Origin: an uncultured Pseudomonadota bacterium
Lineage (GTDB): Bacteria > Pseudomonadota > Gammaproteobacteria > Methylococcales > Methylomonadaceae
Direction of reading: 5' to 3'
DNA length: 64,000 nt
Assembly (NCBI GenBank): GCA_903870545.1
Contig: CAIQDI010000033.1
Location: 1 to 64,000, forward strand
A program made the position numbers and the translations under genes. The notes beneath the pieces were generated by a model, which was not told where the DNA came from, searched no databases, and saw only the letters and a list, made by a program, of their open reading frames with translations. The number at the start of each line of letters is the position of its first letter. Positions within the stretch are counted from its first letter, which is position 1. Below are positions 24,801-34,227 of this stretch, piece after piece.

Positions 24801-26036
24801 CTATTGTGACCGCACCCAATCGCCGACTTTAATGCCCAATTTACTCGCCGATCCTTCAATACTTCCAACCGCATAACGCGGCGTAATACTTTGAATCGTC
24901 AACACGCTGACGGGCTGTTTGTCGCTGGCAACATAACTGCTACCGCCGTCCAAATGCAGCCCGTCGCTCGCCGTACCGTAAACAATCAATTGATCACCGA
25001 CATTCAATTTTTCTTGTGCGCCCGCGTCAATAAAGATTTTATCGCCTTTAATATCCGCAATGCGCGTCGCAAACGGGTAACAATTCAACGCTTGCTGAAT
25101 ATCATTGCTCGCTTTGTTGATAATTTCGGTGATTTTCTTGCCTGTTTCAGTCGTGCGAAAACCATCGCTGCCCACCGTGTAACTCGCCGGAATCATGACG
25201 TTACCTTCCGATTTATCGACATAACGGCGTTGCAATAATAATGCGCCCGTCATGCCATCGTGAACGTAAACATCAATGCCGATATTTCGTTTACCGGAAA
25301 TGTGACGCGCCCAACTGGTGACAAATGCTTCAACGCCGGTGCCTCGCATATATTCGTCGGAAGCCACTTCTAAATCGCGAATCACGCCCGACAACACAAA
25401 TTGTGCGCCGGATTTATTCGCCACTTGAATCACTTTCGGCACTTGATAAGCGTCGCGTTCCTGCATTTCGGGTGCTAAATCTGGACGCGGATACAACGCG
25501 ATATTCGTGGCATTGATACCGACAAACTGATTCGATTCCATTAACAAATTGTTAATTTCACGCGGAATGCCGTTGTCTAAATCGTTGGTTTCATAATCGC
25601 TGATTTGCTCTTGCACCATACGCGGAAACGCCGTAGCAATAATGCGTTTACGATAGGTTTGCTGACACATTCCCGTCGGCGACAATTCGACCATCGCTTT
25701 AACGTGATAAATATCGCCGGTTTGCCATTCGCGCAAAATTTTGGTGTTACTCACCGCTGCCGCCGAACGCATGGTCATCGAATCGAGCTGCAAATTATGG
25801 TTGCTGACCGATGATTGACTACGAACCGCCATCGATGATTGCTGCGACGCGACGCGAATGGCATCTTGTAAGGCTTGTTTTTTAGCAAGTAACACCGCGC
25901 CATTGTGAATCGCCGCTTGACCTTCAACGGTAGCGATATTTTGAGAAGATGACATGGGTGACGACTGAGTGGTCGTACACGAAACCGTACCTAACATGGC
26001 ACTCAATGCCGCAAGCCTCAATAAGCGCGTAGTCAT
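24801..26036 (-). CDS. FlgT-like flagellar assembly protein
   Basis: 411 residues. The N-terminus is a lipoprotein or Sec signal (ALSAMLGTVSC). The order ATVEGQAAIHNGAVLLAKKQALQDAI, a central ALYPRPDLAP region and a C-terminal SH3-like part (DIKGDKIFIDAGAQEKLNVGDQLIVYG) match FlgT, a periplasmic protein that builds the outer H-ring of sodium-driven polar flagella in Vibrio and relatives. The FlgP-like gene lies directly upstream (4 bp), as in flagellar loci of these groups. Confidence 0.85.
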   Translation of the reverse strand: MTTRLLRLAALSAMLGTVSCTTTQSSPMSSSQNIATVEGQAAIHNGAVLLAKKQALQDAIRVASQQSSMAVRSQSSVSNHNLQLDSMTMRSAAAVSNTKILREWQTGDIYHVKAMVELSPTGMCQQTYRKRIIATAFPRMVQEQISDYETNDLDNGIPREINNLLMESNQFVGINATNIALYPRPDLAPEMQERDAYQVPKVIQVANKSGAQFVLSGVIRDLEVASDEYMRGTGVEAFVTSWARHISGKRNIGIDVYVHDGMTGALLLQRRYVDKSEGNVMIPASYTVGSDGFRTTETGKKITEIINKASNDIQQALNCYPFATRIADIKGDKIFIDAGAQEKLNVGDQLIVYGTASDGLHLDGGSSYVASDKQPVSVLTIQSITPRYAVGSIEGSASKLGIKVGDWVRSQ

Positions 26037-26039
26037 GCG

Positions 26040-26705
26040 TTATTCCTCGATGAGCAACGGACGATTGAAACCAGAAGTACGCGGATATTCGTAACAATCC
26101 ATGCTGTTACAATGCGCGGGTGTTGAAATCGCGGTGCTGGCGACTTGTATCATTGGCGCGGCACTCGAAAACGGCGTTAATAATTCCGGCTGTTCTTTTG
26201 GTGGCACGGGCATTTGCATACACTCACGCACCATTGCGGCTGAACCGTTCATGCACTCGTAAAAACGCGGCGTAAGTTCAATCGCGACAACGGTTTCAAA
26301 TGTGTCATCACCGGCATACATATCTTTGTTAATCGCCACGGTACGAAGCACTTTCGCGCCACGCAAATACGCATCGACATACGATTTGTAACTGTCGTGC
26401 GTGATAATCATATTTTCAACGGTTGTCACGCCACTCAATCGCACGCCGTAAACTTGTTCGGATAAACTGCGATACGCATCTAATTTTGCTGACCGCATTG
26501 CCATCAATTTAATTTGTGAACGCGAGTATTTATCGCTCTTTTCAGCCGTGCCGTAACCTGTCGCGGTCAATTGTTTATTTTGCGAATAGTCGTCGGCATC
26601 GCTGTTATGTGAGCCGATTGATAAACTGGACATCGCGGTGCAGCCCGACAAAGCCGCGCTCAATAAAATACCGAATAAAACAGATTTAAAATAATAACGA
26701 TTCAT
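26040..26705 (-). CDS. FlgP/LPP20-like outer membrane lipoprotein
   Basis: 221 residues from ATG 26705, which has AAGGAA upstream and gives a proper signal ending in the lipobox LSGC; a longer reading to 26774 would bury it. The body (ATGYGTAEKS, AMRSAKLDAYRSLSEQVYGVRLSG, VVAIELTPRFYEC) is LPP20/FlgP-like. FlgP forms the outer disc around the flagellar motor. A Pro-rich tail follows residue 165. It is in an operon with the FlgT-like gene. Confidence 0.82.
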   Translation of the reverse strand: MNRYYFKSVLFGILLSAALSGCTAMSSLSIGSHNSDADDYSQNKQLTATGYGTAEKSDKYSRSQIKLMAMRSAKLDAYRSLSEQVYGVRLSGVTTVENMIITHDSYKSYVDAYLRGAKVLRTVAINKDMYAGDDTFETVVAIELTPRFYECMNGSAAMVRECMQMPVPPKEQPELLTPFSSAAPMIQVASTAISTPAHCNSMDCYEYPRTSGFNRPLLIEE

Positions 26706-26856
26706 GGGAAATTCCTTTGTGAGTGAGTGGCTATAGCGGCAAAAAGAGTTATTTCTTAAATTTTGTTCACACAATAATAATGTCGTCGATTAAACAGTAA
26801 ATCTAACAATGTGTAAAATAGCGCAACGCATTTTTAAATCTCAGAGGTAGTTTGAT

Positions 26857-28071
26857 ATGAAAACGTATCTGGTGGGCGGCGCAGTCCGCGATAAATTATT
26901 GAATTGTCCCGTGACCGAACGCGATTGGGTGGTGTTAGGTGAAACGCCCGAATCGATGTTGAAGCGCGGGTTTCGCGCGGTCGGCAAAGATTTCCCGGTG
27001 TTTTTACATCCGAAAACCAACGAAGAATACGCGCTGGCTCGCACCGAACGTAAAACGGCAAAAGGTTACAAAGGTTTTAGCGTGAATGCGTCGCCCGACG
27101 TGACGCTGGAACAAGATTTGTTGCGCCGCGATTTAACCATCAACGCGATTGCCATGACGGAACAAGGCGAATTGATTGACCCTTACGGCGGACAACGGGA
27201 TTTAGAATCGCGTTTATTTCGTCATGTTTCACCCGCTTTTGTCGAAGATCCGGTGCGCGTTTTACGATTGGCACGATTTGCCGCCCGTTACGCGCCACTT
27301 GGTTTTACAATTGCATCAGAAACGCATTCGTTAATGTGTGAAATGGTGGAAGCGGGTGAAGTCGATGCGCTCGTGCCAGAACGCATTTGGGCGGAAGTCG
27401 TGAAAGCCTTGGGCGAAACACAACCGTCCGCGTTTTTTTATACATTGAAAGCCTGTGGCGCGTTGGCAAAAATTTTCCCCGAACTCGACGCGCTATTTGG
27501 TGTGCCGCAACCGGTCATTTATCATCCTGAAATTGATTGCGGCATTCATAGTTTGATGTCGTTGGAACACGCCGCGTTATTATCGCCGCGTTTGGAAGTA
27601 CGTTTTGCCGCATTGGTTCACGATTTGGGCAAAGCCATTTCACCCAAGGCAAATTTACCGCACCATTACGGACATGAACTTCAAGGCGTGGCGTTGGTCG
27701 AAAAAATGTGTGCGCGTTTACGGGTGCCAAATCATTTTAAAAACCTCGCGTTGCACGTCACGCAATATCACACGCATTGCCACAAAGTGAGCGAATTACG
27801 CGCGGCAACGCTGATCGATTTATTGCAAACATTGGGCGCATTTAAACCCGATAATCATTTGCACGATTTTGTTTTGGCGTGTGAAGCCGATGCGTGTGGA
27901 CGATTGGGTTTTGAACAAGCCGATTATCCGCAAGCGGAAATTTTTCTGCGAGCCGCACAAGTCGCTGCCAATACGGACACCACCGCCGCATTAAATCGGG
28001 GTTTGCAAGGCGCGAAAATTGGTGAAGCCATTCGCCGCTTGCGCGTAAATGCCATAAATTCAGCCAGTTAA
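26857..28071 (+). CDS. cca: CCA-adding tRNA nucleotidyltransferase
   Basis: 404 residues. It adds or repairs the 3' CCA of tRNA. The class II head has [12 protein letters not shown] with the catalytic Asp pair in [14 protein letters not shown] and the [10 protein letters not shown] motif; [12 protein letters not shown] follows. The C-terminal half holds an HD domain ([20 protein letters not shown]), so it may also have phosphatase or phosphodiesterase activity as in E. coli. Length and start are typical. Confidence 0.96.
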   Translation: MKTYLVGGAVRDKLLNCPVTERDWVVLGETPESMLKRGFRAVGKDFPVFLHPKTNEEYALARTERKTAKGYKGFSVNASPDVTLEQDLLRRDLTINAIAMTEQGELIDPYGGQRDLESRLFRHVSPAFVEDPVRVLRLARFAARYAPLGFTIASETHSLMCEMVEAGEVDALVPERIWAEVVKALGETQPSAFFYTLKACGALAKIFPELDALFGVPQPVIYHPEIDCGIHSLMSLEHAALLSPRLEVRFAALVHDLGKAISPKANLPHHYGHELQGVALVEKMCARLRVPNHFKNLALHVTQYHTHCHKVSELRAATLIDLLQTLGAFKPDNHLHDFVLACEADACGRLGFEQADYPQAEIFLRAAQVAANTDTTAALNRGLQGAKIGEAIRRLRVNAINSAS

Positions 28072-28109
28072 AAAACTATTTTTACTCATTCACTTTTAGA
28101 AACAATTCA

Positions 28110-29807
28110 ATGAAACTTTTTTCATGGCTTTTTGTAGTCATTTTGCTCAACAGTATTTTTAATTTCGCCACCAATTTACCGCAAAACGTTGGCGAAGATG
28201 TGCCTGCGGGTAAACTCAATAGTTTGTCTTACGCGCCCTTTCGAGACGGTCAAGATCCGATGTTGGGCAGTTTTCCGAGCGCAAAACAACTCGACGAAGA
28301 TTTGGCGTTAATGGGGCAAGTCACGCACGGCATTCGGACTTACGCTAGCGCGGAAGGCAGTATGCCGTTGATTCCAGATTTAGCGAAAAAGCACGGTTTA
28401 ACCTTGTTACCAGGTGCGTGGTTAGGCGCGTTGAAACCCGATAATGCGATTGAAATTGCCGCGCTGATTCGTTCCGCCAATGAACATCCGGACGTAATTA
28501 AGCGCGTGCTGGTTGGAAATGAAGTGTTGTTGCGTGGCGATTTGAAACCTGACGAATTGATTGATTATATTCGCCAAGTGAAACGCGCCGTGAAACAGCC
28601 CGTGTCTTACGCGGACGTGTGGTCGATGTACATGAAATATCCTGAATTGATTAAAGAAGTCGATTTCATCACGATTCACATTTTGCCGTATTGGGAAGAC
28701 GAACCGATTGCGGTGGCGGACGCGCCGGCGCATATTGAACGCATTTACAAACAAGTGCAGCAAGAAGCCGATTTGATTGCGCCACACAAACCGATTTTAA
28801 TTGGCGAATCGGGCTGGCCCAGCGGTGGAAAACAACGCGGTTTATCGGTGCCGAGCGTGGTGAATGAAGCACGTTTTATTCGAGATTTTATTAAAGTCGC
28901 CAACAAAAACGGCTTTGATTACAACATTGTCGAAGCCTTTGACCAACCGTGGAAAGCCGCATTTGAAGGCACGATTGGCGCGAAATGGGGACTTTACGAC
29001 AGTTCACGCCGACCAGTTTTTTCATTGACCGGCGACGTTTCTGAACATTCGACCTGGTGCCGAACGTTAGCCGCCGCGACGGTTTTATTTTTGGTCATGG
29101 TTGTACTTTTCAGAAAAGACACGTCAAATTTAAATACGCCGCGATTGATTAGTTTTTTAGCGATTACGCAAATTTTGGCGACGATTTTTGTGTCGCAAAT
29201 CGAAACGTTGTGGCTGATAAGTTACACCGATTTACAACGTTTTCAAACGCTGATTATTTTAAGTTTTAACACGTTTCTGCTGAGTTTTGTGTTGCTGCGA
29301 ATCAGTGCGGTTTTAAATCAGAAAATTCCCGCGCCCGAATTAGCGAAACGGTTATATGCGTGTGTGTTGATGGTGATTATTTTTGCGTTGGCGAAAACGG
29401 CAATTTTAGCGTGGGACGGGCGTTACGTCGATTTCCCCACGACCGTGACGCAATTATGGGTGGTGAGTTTGATGGCATTGGCGGCAATCAATTATTTCAT
29501 TGAAAAAATGCCGGTCGTAAACAGCGTGAATTTAACCGCGTTATTGGGTTACGTTCCCAGCAAACCGACGTGTTTAACGCGTGTGAGTTATTGGCTGATG
29601 GGTTTGAGCGTGGCGTTAATCATTGGCGAAAGTTATTCATTTATGGCGAGTCGCGATTTTATTATGGCGTATCCGTCGATGATTCCACGTTTGGCGACGG
29701 CGATTTTATTTACGCTCACCAACACGCAATTATTATTTTGGTTAGCGAGTTTGGGCATTTTAGCGGTGCCGTTTTATGTCAGCGGCAAAACGGGTCGAAA
29801 TGATTAA
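28110..29807 (+). CDS. GH17 beta-1,3-glucan-active protein with membrane tail
   Basis: 565 residues. A signal/anchor helix (1-22) is followed by a GH17 catalytic domain to about 330, with the acid/base Glu138 in VLVGNEVLLRG and the nucleophile Glu233 in ILIGESGWPSGG. Six or more membrane helices follow (about 345-555). Proteins of this kind act as exo-beta-1,3-glucanase or glucosyltransferase on glucans at the cell envelope, often next to an NdvB-like GT2 synthase; no GT2 gene is adjacent here. The role is probably remodelling of exported or periplasmic glucan. Confidence 0.85.
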   Translation: MKLFSWLFVVILLNSIFNFATNLPQNVGEDVPAGKLNSLSYAPFRDGQDPMLGSFPSAKQLDEDLALMGQVTHGIRTYASAEGSMPLIPDLAKKHGLTLLPGAWLGALKPDNAIEIAALIRSANEHPDVIKRVLVGNEVLLRGDLKPDELIDYIRQVKRAVKQPVSYADVWSMYMKYPELIKEVDFITIHILPYWEDEPIAVADAPAHIERIYKQVQQEADLIAPHKPILIGESGWPSGGKQRGLSVPSVVNEARFIRDFIKVANKNGFDYNIVEAFDQPWKAAFEGTIGAKWGLYDSSRRPVFSLTGDVSEHSTWCRTLAAATVLFLVMVVLFRKDTSNLNTPRLISFLAITQILATIFVSQIETLWLISYTDLQRFQTLIILSFNTFLLSFVLLRISAVLNQKIPAPELAKRLYACVLMVIIFALAKTAILAWDGRYVDFPTTVTQLWVVSLMALAAINYFIEKMPVVNSVNLTALLGYVPSKPTCLTRVSYWLMGLSVALIIGESYSFMASRDFIMAYPSMIPRLATAILFTLTNTQLLFWLASLGILAVPFYVSGKTGRND

Positions 29808-29888
29808 AAATCATTGACGCGCCGCGCGTCCGACGCTTATAGTTTGGACACTTTAATTTTTTATTTTTTAATCCATGGAGAGAAAATC

Positions 29889-30218
29889 GTGAGTAGTGAA
29901 GCTGTAGTTCATGTTAATGACAATGATTTTAACGAGTTAGTTTTAGAATCTGAATTGCCGGTATTGTTGGATTATTGGGCAGAATGGTGTGGTCCGTGCA
30001 AAATGATTGCGCCCATTTTAGACGCGGTTGCCGCAGAATTTGCGGGAAAATTAACAGTCGCGAAAATGAATATCGACGACAGTCCAAATACACCACAAAA
30101 ATACGGTGTGCGCGGTATTCCAACGTTGATGTTGTTTAAAAACGGTGAAATCGAAGGCACGAAAGTAGGCGCGTTAACAAAAGTTCAGTTGGTTGAATTC
30201 ATCAACTTGCATTTGTAA
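29889..30218 (+). CDS. trxA: Thioredoxin
   Basis: 109 residues. The active site [13 protein letters not shown] is intact, and the cis-Pro loop [13 protein letters not shown] follows. It reduces disulfides in cytoplasmic proteins using thioredoxin reductase. I take the GTG at 29889 as start because GGAGAG lies just before it and it gives the normal N-terminus; a longer frame from 29814 has no support. A terminator follows. Confidence 0.95.
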   Translation: MSSEAVVHVNDNDFNELVLESELPVLLDYWAEWCGPCKMIAPILDAVAAEFAGKLTVAKMNIDDSPNTPQKYGVRGIPTLMLFKNGEIEGTKVGALTKVQLVEFINLHL

Positions 30219-30243
30219 GCCGTCACGCTGTATTCCGAACCAC

Positions 30244-30280
30244 AACGCTAAACTTGGTTTGACTGAGTTTGGCGTTTTTA
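30244..30280 (+). terminator. Intrinsic terminator after thioredoxin
   Basis: AACGCTAAACT pairs with AGTTTGGCGTT (one G-T wobble) across an 11-nt loop, and the 3' arm runs into TTTTTAG. Good position 26 bp after the thioredoxin stop. Confidence 0.75.
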
Positions 30281-30312
30281 GTTTTATGATTTCGACAAAA
30301 TAAGAGTTTTCA

Positions 30313-31185
30313 ATGCAACGTCTTTTTAACACGATTGGCATTATTGGCAAACCGAGCGATCCGATTATCGCTGACACGCTCACGCGCTTGTGTGGGTATT
30401 TGATTGTGCAAAATTATCGCGTCATGGTCGCGCTAGACAGTGCGCGTTTTGTGCATAGCGTTGAAGTCGAAAAATGCGCCGTTGCCGAATTGGGCAAACA
30501 GTGTGATTTGGTGATTGCGTTAGGCGGCGACGGCACGTTTTTAGCTGCGGCGCGAGCTATTGTCGCAAATGATGTGCCATTGATTGGGGTGAATTTGGGT
30601 CGATTGGGATTTCTGGTGGATATTTCACCGGACAAATTGCTCGAAACGTTAGCGCAAATGTTAGACGGGCATTACCGCGAAGAACAGCGTTATTTGTTGC
30701 GGGCAAAAATCATCCGTGACGAGCAAATTATTCACGAAGAAACGGCGGTAAATGAAGTCGCGATTCACCGTTGGATTACGCCGAGCATGATTGAAATTAT
30801 CACCAAAATTGACGGCGTTTTTTTGAATTCGCAGCGTTCTGACGGGTTGATTATCGCCACGCCAACCGGTTCAACCGCTTATTCGTTATCCGCTGGCGGT
30901 CCGATTTTATATCCGTCATTGCCCGCGCTGGTTTTAGTGCCGCTGAATCCGCACACCTTAACCAATCGCCCGATTGTGATTCATGATGATGCTGAAATTG
31001 AAATCAGTTTTTGCCAAAATAAACAAATTAACGCGCTGGTGACGTGCGATCACATTGAGATTCCCGACGTGTTAATTAGCGACAAAATTTTGATTAAAAA
31101 AGAACCCGTGCCGATTCGGATTTTGCATCCGAACGGACACGATTTTTTTGAAATTTTGCGGAATAAATTGAATTGGAGTCATTAA
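30313..31185 (+). CDS. nadK: NAD kinase
   Basis: 290 residues. It makes NADP from NAD and ATP. The GGDGTFLAAAR motif lies at about 75, and the NE/D motif (TAVNEVAIHR) and the Gly-rich IATPTGSTAYSLSAGGPI are present. Length is typical of bacterial polyphosphate/ATP NAD kinases. It is convergent with moaA, with only a base between stops. Confidence 0.96.
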   Translation: MQRLFNTIGIIGKPSDPIIADTLTRLCGYLIVQNYRVMVALDSARFVHSVEVEKCAVAELGKQCDLVIALGGDGTFLAAARAIVANDVPLIGVNLGRLGFLVDISPDKLLETLAQMLDGHYREEQRYLLRAKIIRDEQIIHEETAVNEVAIHRWITPSMIEIITKIDGVFLNSQRSDGLIIATPTGSTAYSLSAGGPILYPSLPALVLVPLNPHTLTNRPIVIHDDAEIEISFCQNKQINALVTCDHIEIPDVLISDKILIKKEPVPIRILHPNGHDFFEILRNKLNWSH

Positions 31186-31186
31186 A

Positions 31187-32194
31187 TCAACCGCCCGTCA
31201 TGTTCATATAACGCAAAATAATCGGCTGTTCTCTGACGTTGAATTCGTGTTTTTCTGGTTTAATTTCCATCGAATCCATAATTGCCTGTTTTAAATTAGC
31301 CGCGTTGAAATCGGGCGCACGCAAAATGGCTTTCAAATCGATGGAATGTTCATTGCCCAAACACAATAATAATCGCCCTTCAACCGTCAAACGCACGCGG
31401 TTACAAGTGCTGCAAAAATTGTGACTGTGCGGCGAAATAAATCCGACGCGCGTTTGCGTATTTGGCACAACGTAATAATCTGACGGGCCGCCCGTGTTGT
31501 CCGGACTTTTTTGCAACGTAAAACGACTTTCTAAATCGGCGCGAATCTCATCACTCGAATAATACGCTTCGGCGCGATTGTGTTTTTCGACAATACCGAG
31601 CGGCATTTCTTCAATAAAACTAATGTCGATTTCTTTATCAATCGCAAACTGCACCAAATCGCCCACTTCGTCGTGATTGCGATTTTTCAAAATCACCGCG
31701 TTCAATTTTATCCGTTCAAAACCCACTTTTTTCGCCGCGTCGATGCCATTTAAAACGATTTGTAAATCGCCAGTGCGAGTAATCGCTTTGAATTTCGCCG
31801 CGTCGAGCGTGTCCAAACTGATATTTAACCGTTTCACCTTAGCGGCTTTTAAAATCGGCGCAGCGGTGACAAGTTGTGAACCGTTTGTCGTTAACACCAA
31901 TTCGTGCAACCCTTCCAACGCGCCAATTTGTTGCAATAATTCCAACGCACCTTTGCGAATTAACGGTTCGCCGCCGGTAATCCGAATTTTTTTCACGCCC
32001 AATTCGACAAACGTTTGGGCGAGTAGGAAAATTTCTTCGAGGCTCAAAATTTGCTGGCGCGGCAAAAACGTCATTTCTTCCGCCATGCAATACACGCAGC
32101 GAAAATCACAACGATCGGTAATTGAAATGCGTAAATAATCCACTTTGCGACCAAAACGGTCAATGAGTTTTGTCGTATTTTGTACTGTCGTCAT
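31187..32194 (-). CDS. moaA: GTP 3',8-cyclase (molybdenum cofactor)
   Basis: 335 residues. A radical SAM enzyme for the first step of molybdopterin synthesis. The N-terminal cluster motif is CDFRCVYC and the C-terminal second cluster is [19 protein letters not shown]. The protein ends in the Gly-Gly tail (MTGG) needed for activity in Moa[14 protein letters not shown] and [10 protein letters not shown] are also seen. No partner moa gene lies nearby. Confidence 0.96.
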   Translation of the reverse strand: MTTVQNTTKLIDRFGRKVDYLRISITDRCDFRCVYCMAEEMTFLPRQQILSLEEIFLLAQTFVELGVKKIRITGGEPLIRKGALELLQQIGALEGLHELVLTTNGSQLVTAAPILKAAKVKRLNISLDTLDAAKFKAITRTGDLQIVLNGIDAAKKVGFERIKLNAVILKNRNHDEVGDLVQFAIDKEIDISFIEEMPLGIVEKHNRAEAYYSSDEIRADLESRFTLQKSPDNTGGPSDYYVVPNTQTRVGFISPHSHNFCSTCNRVRLTVEGRLLLCLGNEHSIDLKAILRAPDFNAANLKQAIMDSMEIKPEKHEFNVREQPIILRYMNMTGG

Positions 32195-32333
32195 ATTGTT
32201 CTTGAAACCCCCGTGTTTTTAAATATCGATTCACCGCCAACAAAAAAGATGTTGGAAATCCCATTTTTCTTCACTTTACCTGTTTTCTACTTTACGATTT
32301 AAACTATTTTCATTTTTATTACGAGACGATTGT

Positions 32334-33767
32334 ATGACCATTTCTTTTTCTACGTTGACGGTCAATGATTTAAATCGCGTCAATTATTCAGGCGTGTTGA
32401 CCACCGATTCGTTGCTAGACAATAGCATCAACTGGAATTATCTCAATCCCACCCGCACGGTGCTTTATTACACGTTCGATATGCGGGGCTTTGATGATAC
32501 TCAAATTAAATCGGGCGATTCACCGATTGGGGCATTTAATGTGACACAACAAAACGCGGCACGGGCAATTTTAACGTATGTTAGTTCCATTACCGGCGTG
32601 ACACTGCAAGAAGTCGCGAATGGACAAAACGCCGATATTCATTTTGCGAATACGGATTTAAACGGTTCAACAACCGCTGGTTTGTGCGACAACAGTTACA
32701 GTTATGAATACAGCAACCGAAATATCGTGACTCGATACGCCGCCGACGCTTACGTTTATTTAGATGATGTGGAATGGAATGATGAAAACGGAACACCAAT
32801 CGCTGGCACGCAAGGTTATGAAACTTTGTTGCATGAAGTCGGTCACGCGCTCGGTTTGAAGCATCCGTTTGAATCACCTTATGCGCTCACGTTTAACCAA
32901 GATAATACCGACAATACCGTCATGTCTTATCACCATGAAGGGGAATACAAAACCACGTTTCAGGCTTATGATTTAGCCGCGTTAGATTGGATTTATGGCG
33001 GCGATGGTTTGAATAATCCGAACGTTTCTAACGTCACAACTGCCGCACTATCACCTAAAAGTACCGCCGGAAATGATTATTTAACGGGAACCAGTCGCGC
33101 TGATACGCTGAAAGGTTTGGCAGGAAATGATACGCTCGATGGCGGTGCTGGACGCGATACGCTGATTGGTGGCGACGGAAATGATGTTTATATCGTGGAT
33201 AATTTGGGCGACAGCGTGATTGAAACCAATTTGATTGACACGGATAGCGTGCAAAGTAGCGTGAATTACACGTTGCCGCGCCATGTGGAAAATCTGACGC
33301 TGACCGGTAATGCGAAACTAATCGGTTGGGGAAATGAATTGTCCAACGGGCTGATTGGCAACAGTGCGAATAACACGTTGAGCGGCATGAATGGTGATGA
33401 CACGCTGGAAGGCGGCAAAGGTAATGACATATTGACTGGCGGACGCGGCGCAGATACGTTTGTATTTAATCTGCGCGATTATGATTTCAAAGGTGATTTT
33501 GCCCCTCGCGCGAGGAATCTCGACACGATTACCGATTTTGTCAAAGGCACGGATCACATTCAACTTAGCACAGATTTCGATTTTAGCGGTTTTGCCAGCG
33601 TGACGGGTTTGAAATCGGCGGGCGCAGCGAGTTTGATTTATGACACTGCCACTCGCGCGTTATATTTCGATGCAGATGGAGCGGCGAATTATTACGCGCC
33701 CACCAAGTTTGTACAATTTACAGGTCGGTTAAATTTAGACAGTAGTGATTTGCAGTTCATGGCTTGA
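32334..33767 (+). CDS. Serralysin-like M10 metalloprotease with RTX repeats
   Basis: 477 residues. The zinc site HEVGHALGLKH (His167, Glu168, His171, His177) and the Met-turn NTVMSYH identify the metzincin M10 family. The RTX region (about 245-410) has GNDTLDGGAGRDTLIGGDGND and similar nonapeptides (given here in part). A C-terminal type I export signal-like region ends LDSSDLQFMA. No N-terminal signal, as expected. It probably degrades extracellular protein and needs a T1SS exporter, which is not next to it. Its stop codon lies at the edge of an IS200/IS605-like end. Confidence 0.92.
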   Translation: MTISFSTLTVNDLNRVNYSGVLTTDSLLDNSINWNYLNPTRTVLYYTFDMRGFDDTQIKSGDSPIGAFNVTQQNAARAILTYVSSITGVTLQEVANGQNADIHFANTDLNGSTTAGLCDNSYSYEYSNRNIVTRYAADAYVYLDDVEWNDENGTPIAGTQGYETLLHEVGHALGLKHPFESPYALTFNQDNTDNTVMSYHHEGEYKTTFQAYDLAALDWIYGGDGLNNPNVSNVTTAALSPKSTAGNDYLTGTSRADTLKGLAGNDTLDGGAGRDTLIGGDGNDVYIVDNLGDSVIETNLIDTDSVQSSVNYTLPRHVENLTLTGNAKLIGWGNELSNGLIGNSANNTLSGMNGDDTLEGGKGNDILTGGRGADTFVFNLRDYDFKGDFAPRARNLDTITDFVKGTDHIQLSTDFDFSGFASVTGLKSAGAASLIYDTATRALYFDADGAANYYAPTKFVQFTGRLNLDSSDLQFMA

Positions 33768-33769
33768 CA

Positions 33770-34095
33770 TCCTCCCCGCCCTAAAGGGAACGGGGATTCC
33801 TTATTGCTAAGGAGCAGGTGTGTATCACTACTACCTACTGGTTTCTGCTGCTGACCGCATGACAGCACGATTCACTTCACAGACTAGCCCCCGAAAGTCC
33901 TCGGGTTATTTTGACGTTTAAATCGGTTTTTCAAGACTTCGCACTTGTTGCTTGGTTTTCGCTGAAAGTGATTTTGAAATCTCTACTAACTGGTGGTTAT
34001 ATTAGCACAAAGCTGAAAAATATCGCTATCGTGAACGCGGTCGAATTGAGCCGCTTACATCCTCGCCCTGAACGGCGAGGTTTTTCGCTACTAAC
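33770..34095 (-). mobile_element. Internally deleted IS200/IS605-like element
   Basis: Read on the minus strand, the region ends with TTTAGGGCGGGGAGGATGTC, the usual right end after tnpB in IS200/IS605-type elements. It begins with the hairpin CCTCGCCGTTCAGGGCGAGG followed by ATGTAAGCGG. The ~280 bp between them include another hairpin (33886-33900) and a -10-like TGCTAATAT but no tnpA or tnpB frame. It is therefore a non-autonomous remnant or MITE-like element. It abuts the protease stop codon. Confidence 0.5.
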
Positions 34096-34123
34096 GGATA
34101 AAACAGTATCAAACAATTGTTGC

Positions 34124-34208
34124 GTAGGGGCTTACTGCGTAAGCCCGCAAGACACAAACGTTATCATCAAACGTCCTGTTTATGCGGATTCACGCAGTGA
34201 ACCCCTAC
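34124..34208. repeat. GTAGGGGCTTAC palindromic repeat pair
   Basis: GTAGGGGCTTACTGCGTAAG at 34124-34143 faces its near inverse, which ends at 34208 (GCAGTGAACCCCTAC). The two ends form a long imperfect inverted repeat of about 25 bp around a 35-bp centre. Same class as the repeats at 11.7, 15.6 and 23.4 kb. Confidence 0.65.
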
Positions 34209-34227
34209 AATAAATCGACTATCATTT

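Noticed and set aside
33911-34213. A 100-codon frame between the protease and polA
   Set aside because: It runs across the IS200/IS605-like remnant and the palindromic repeat and resembles no protein I know.
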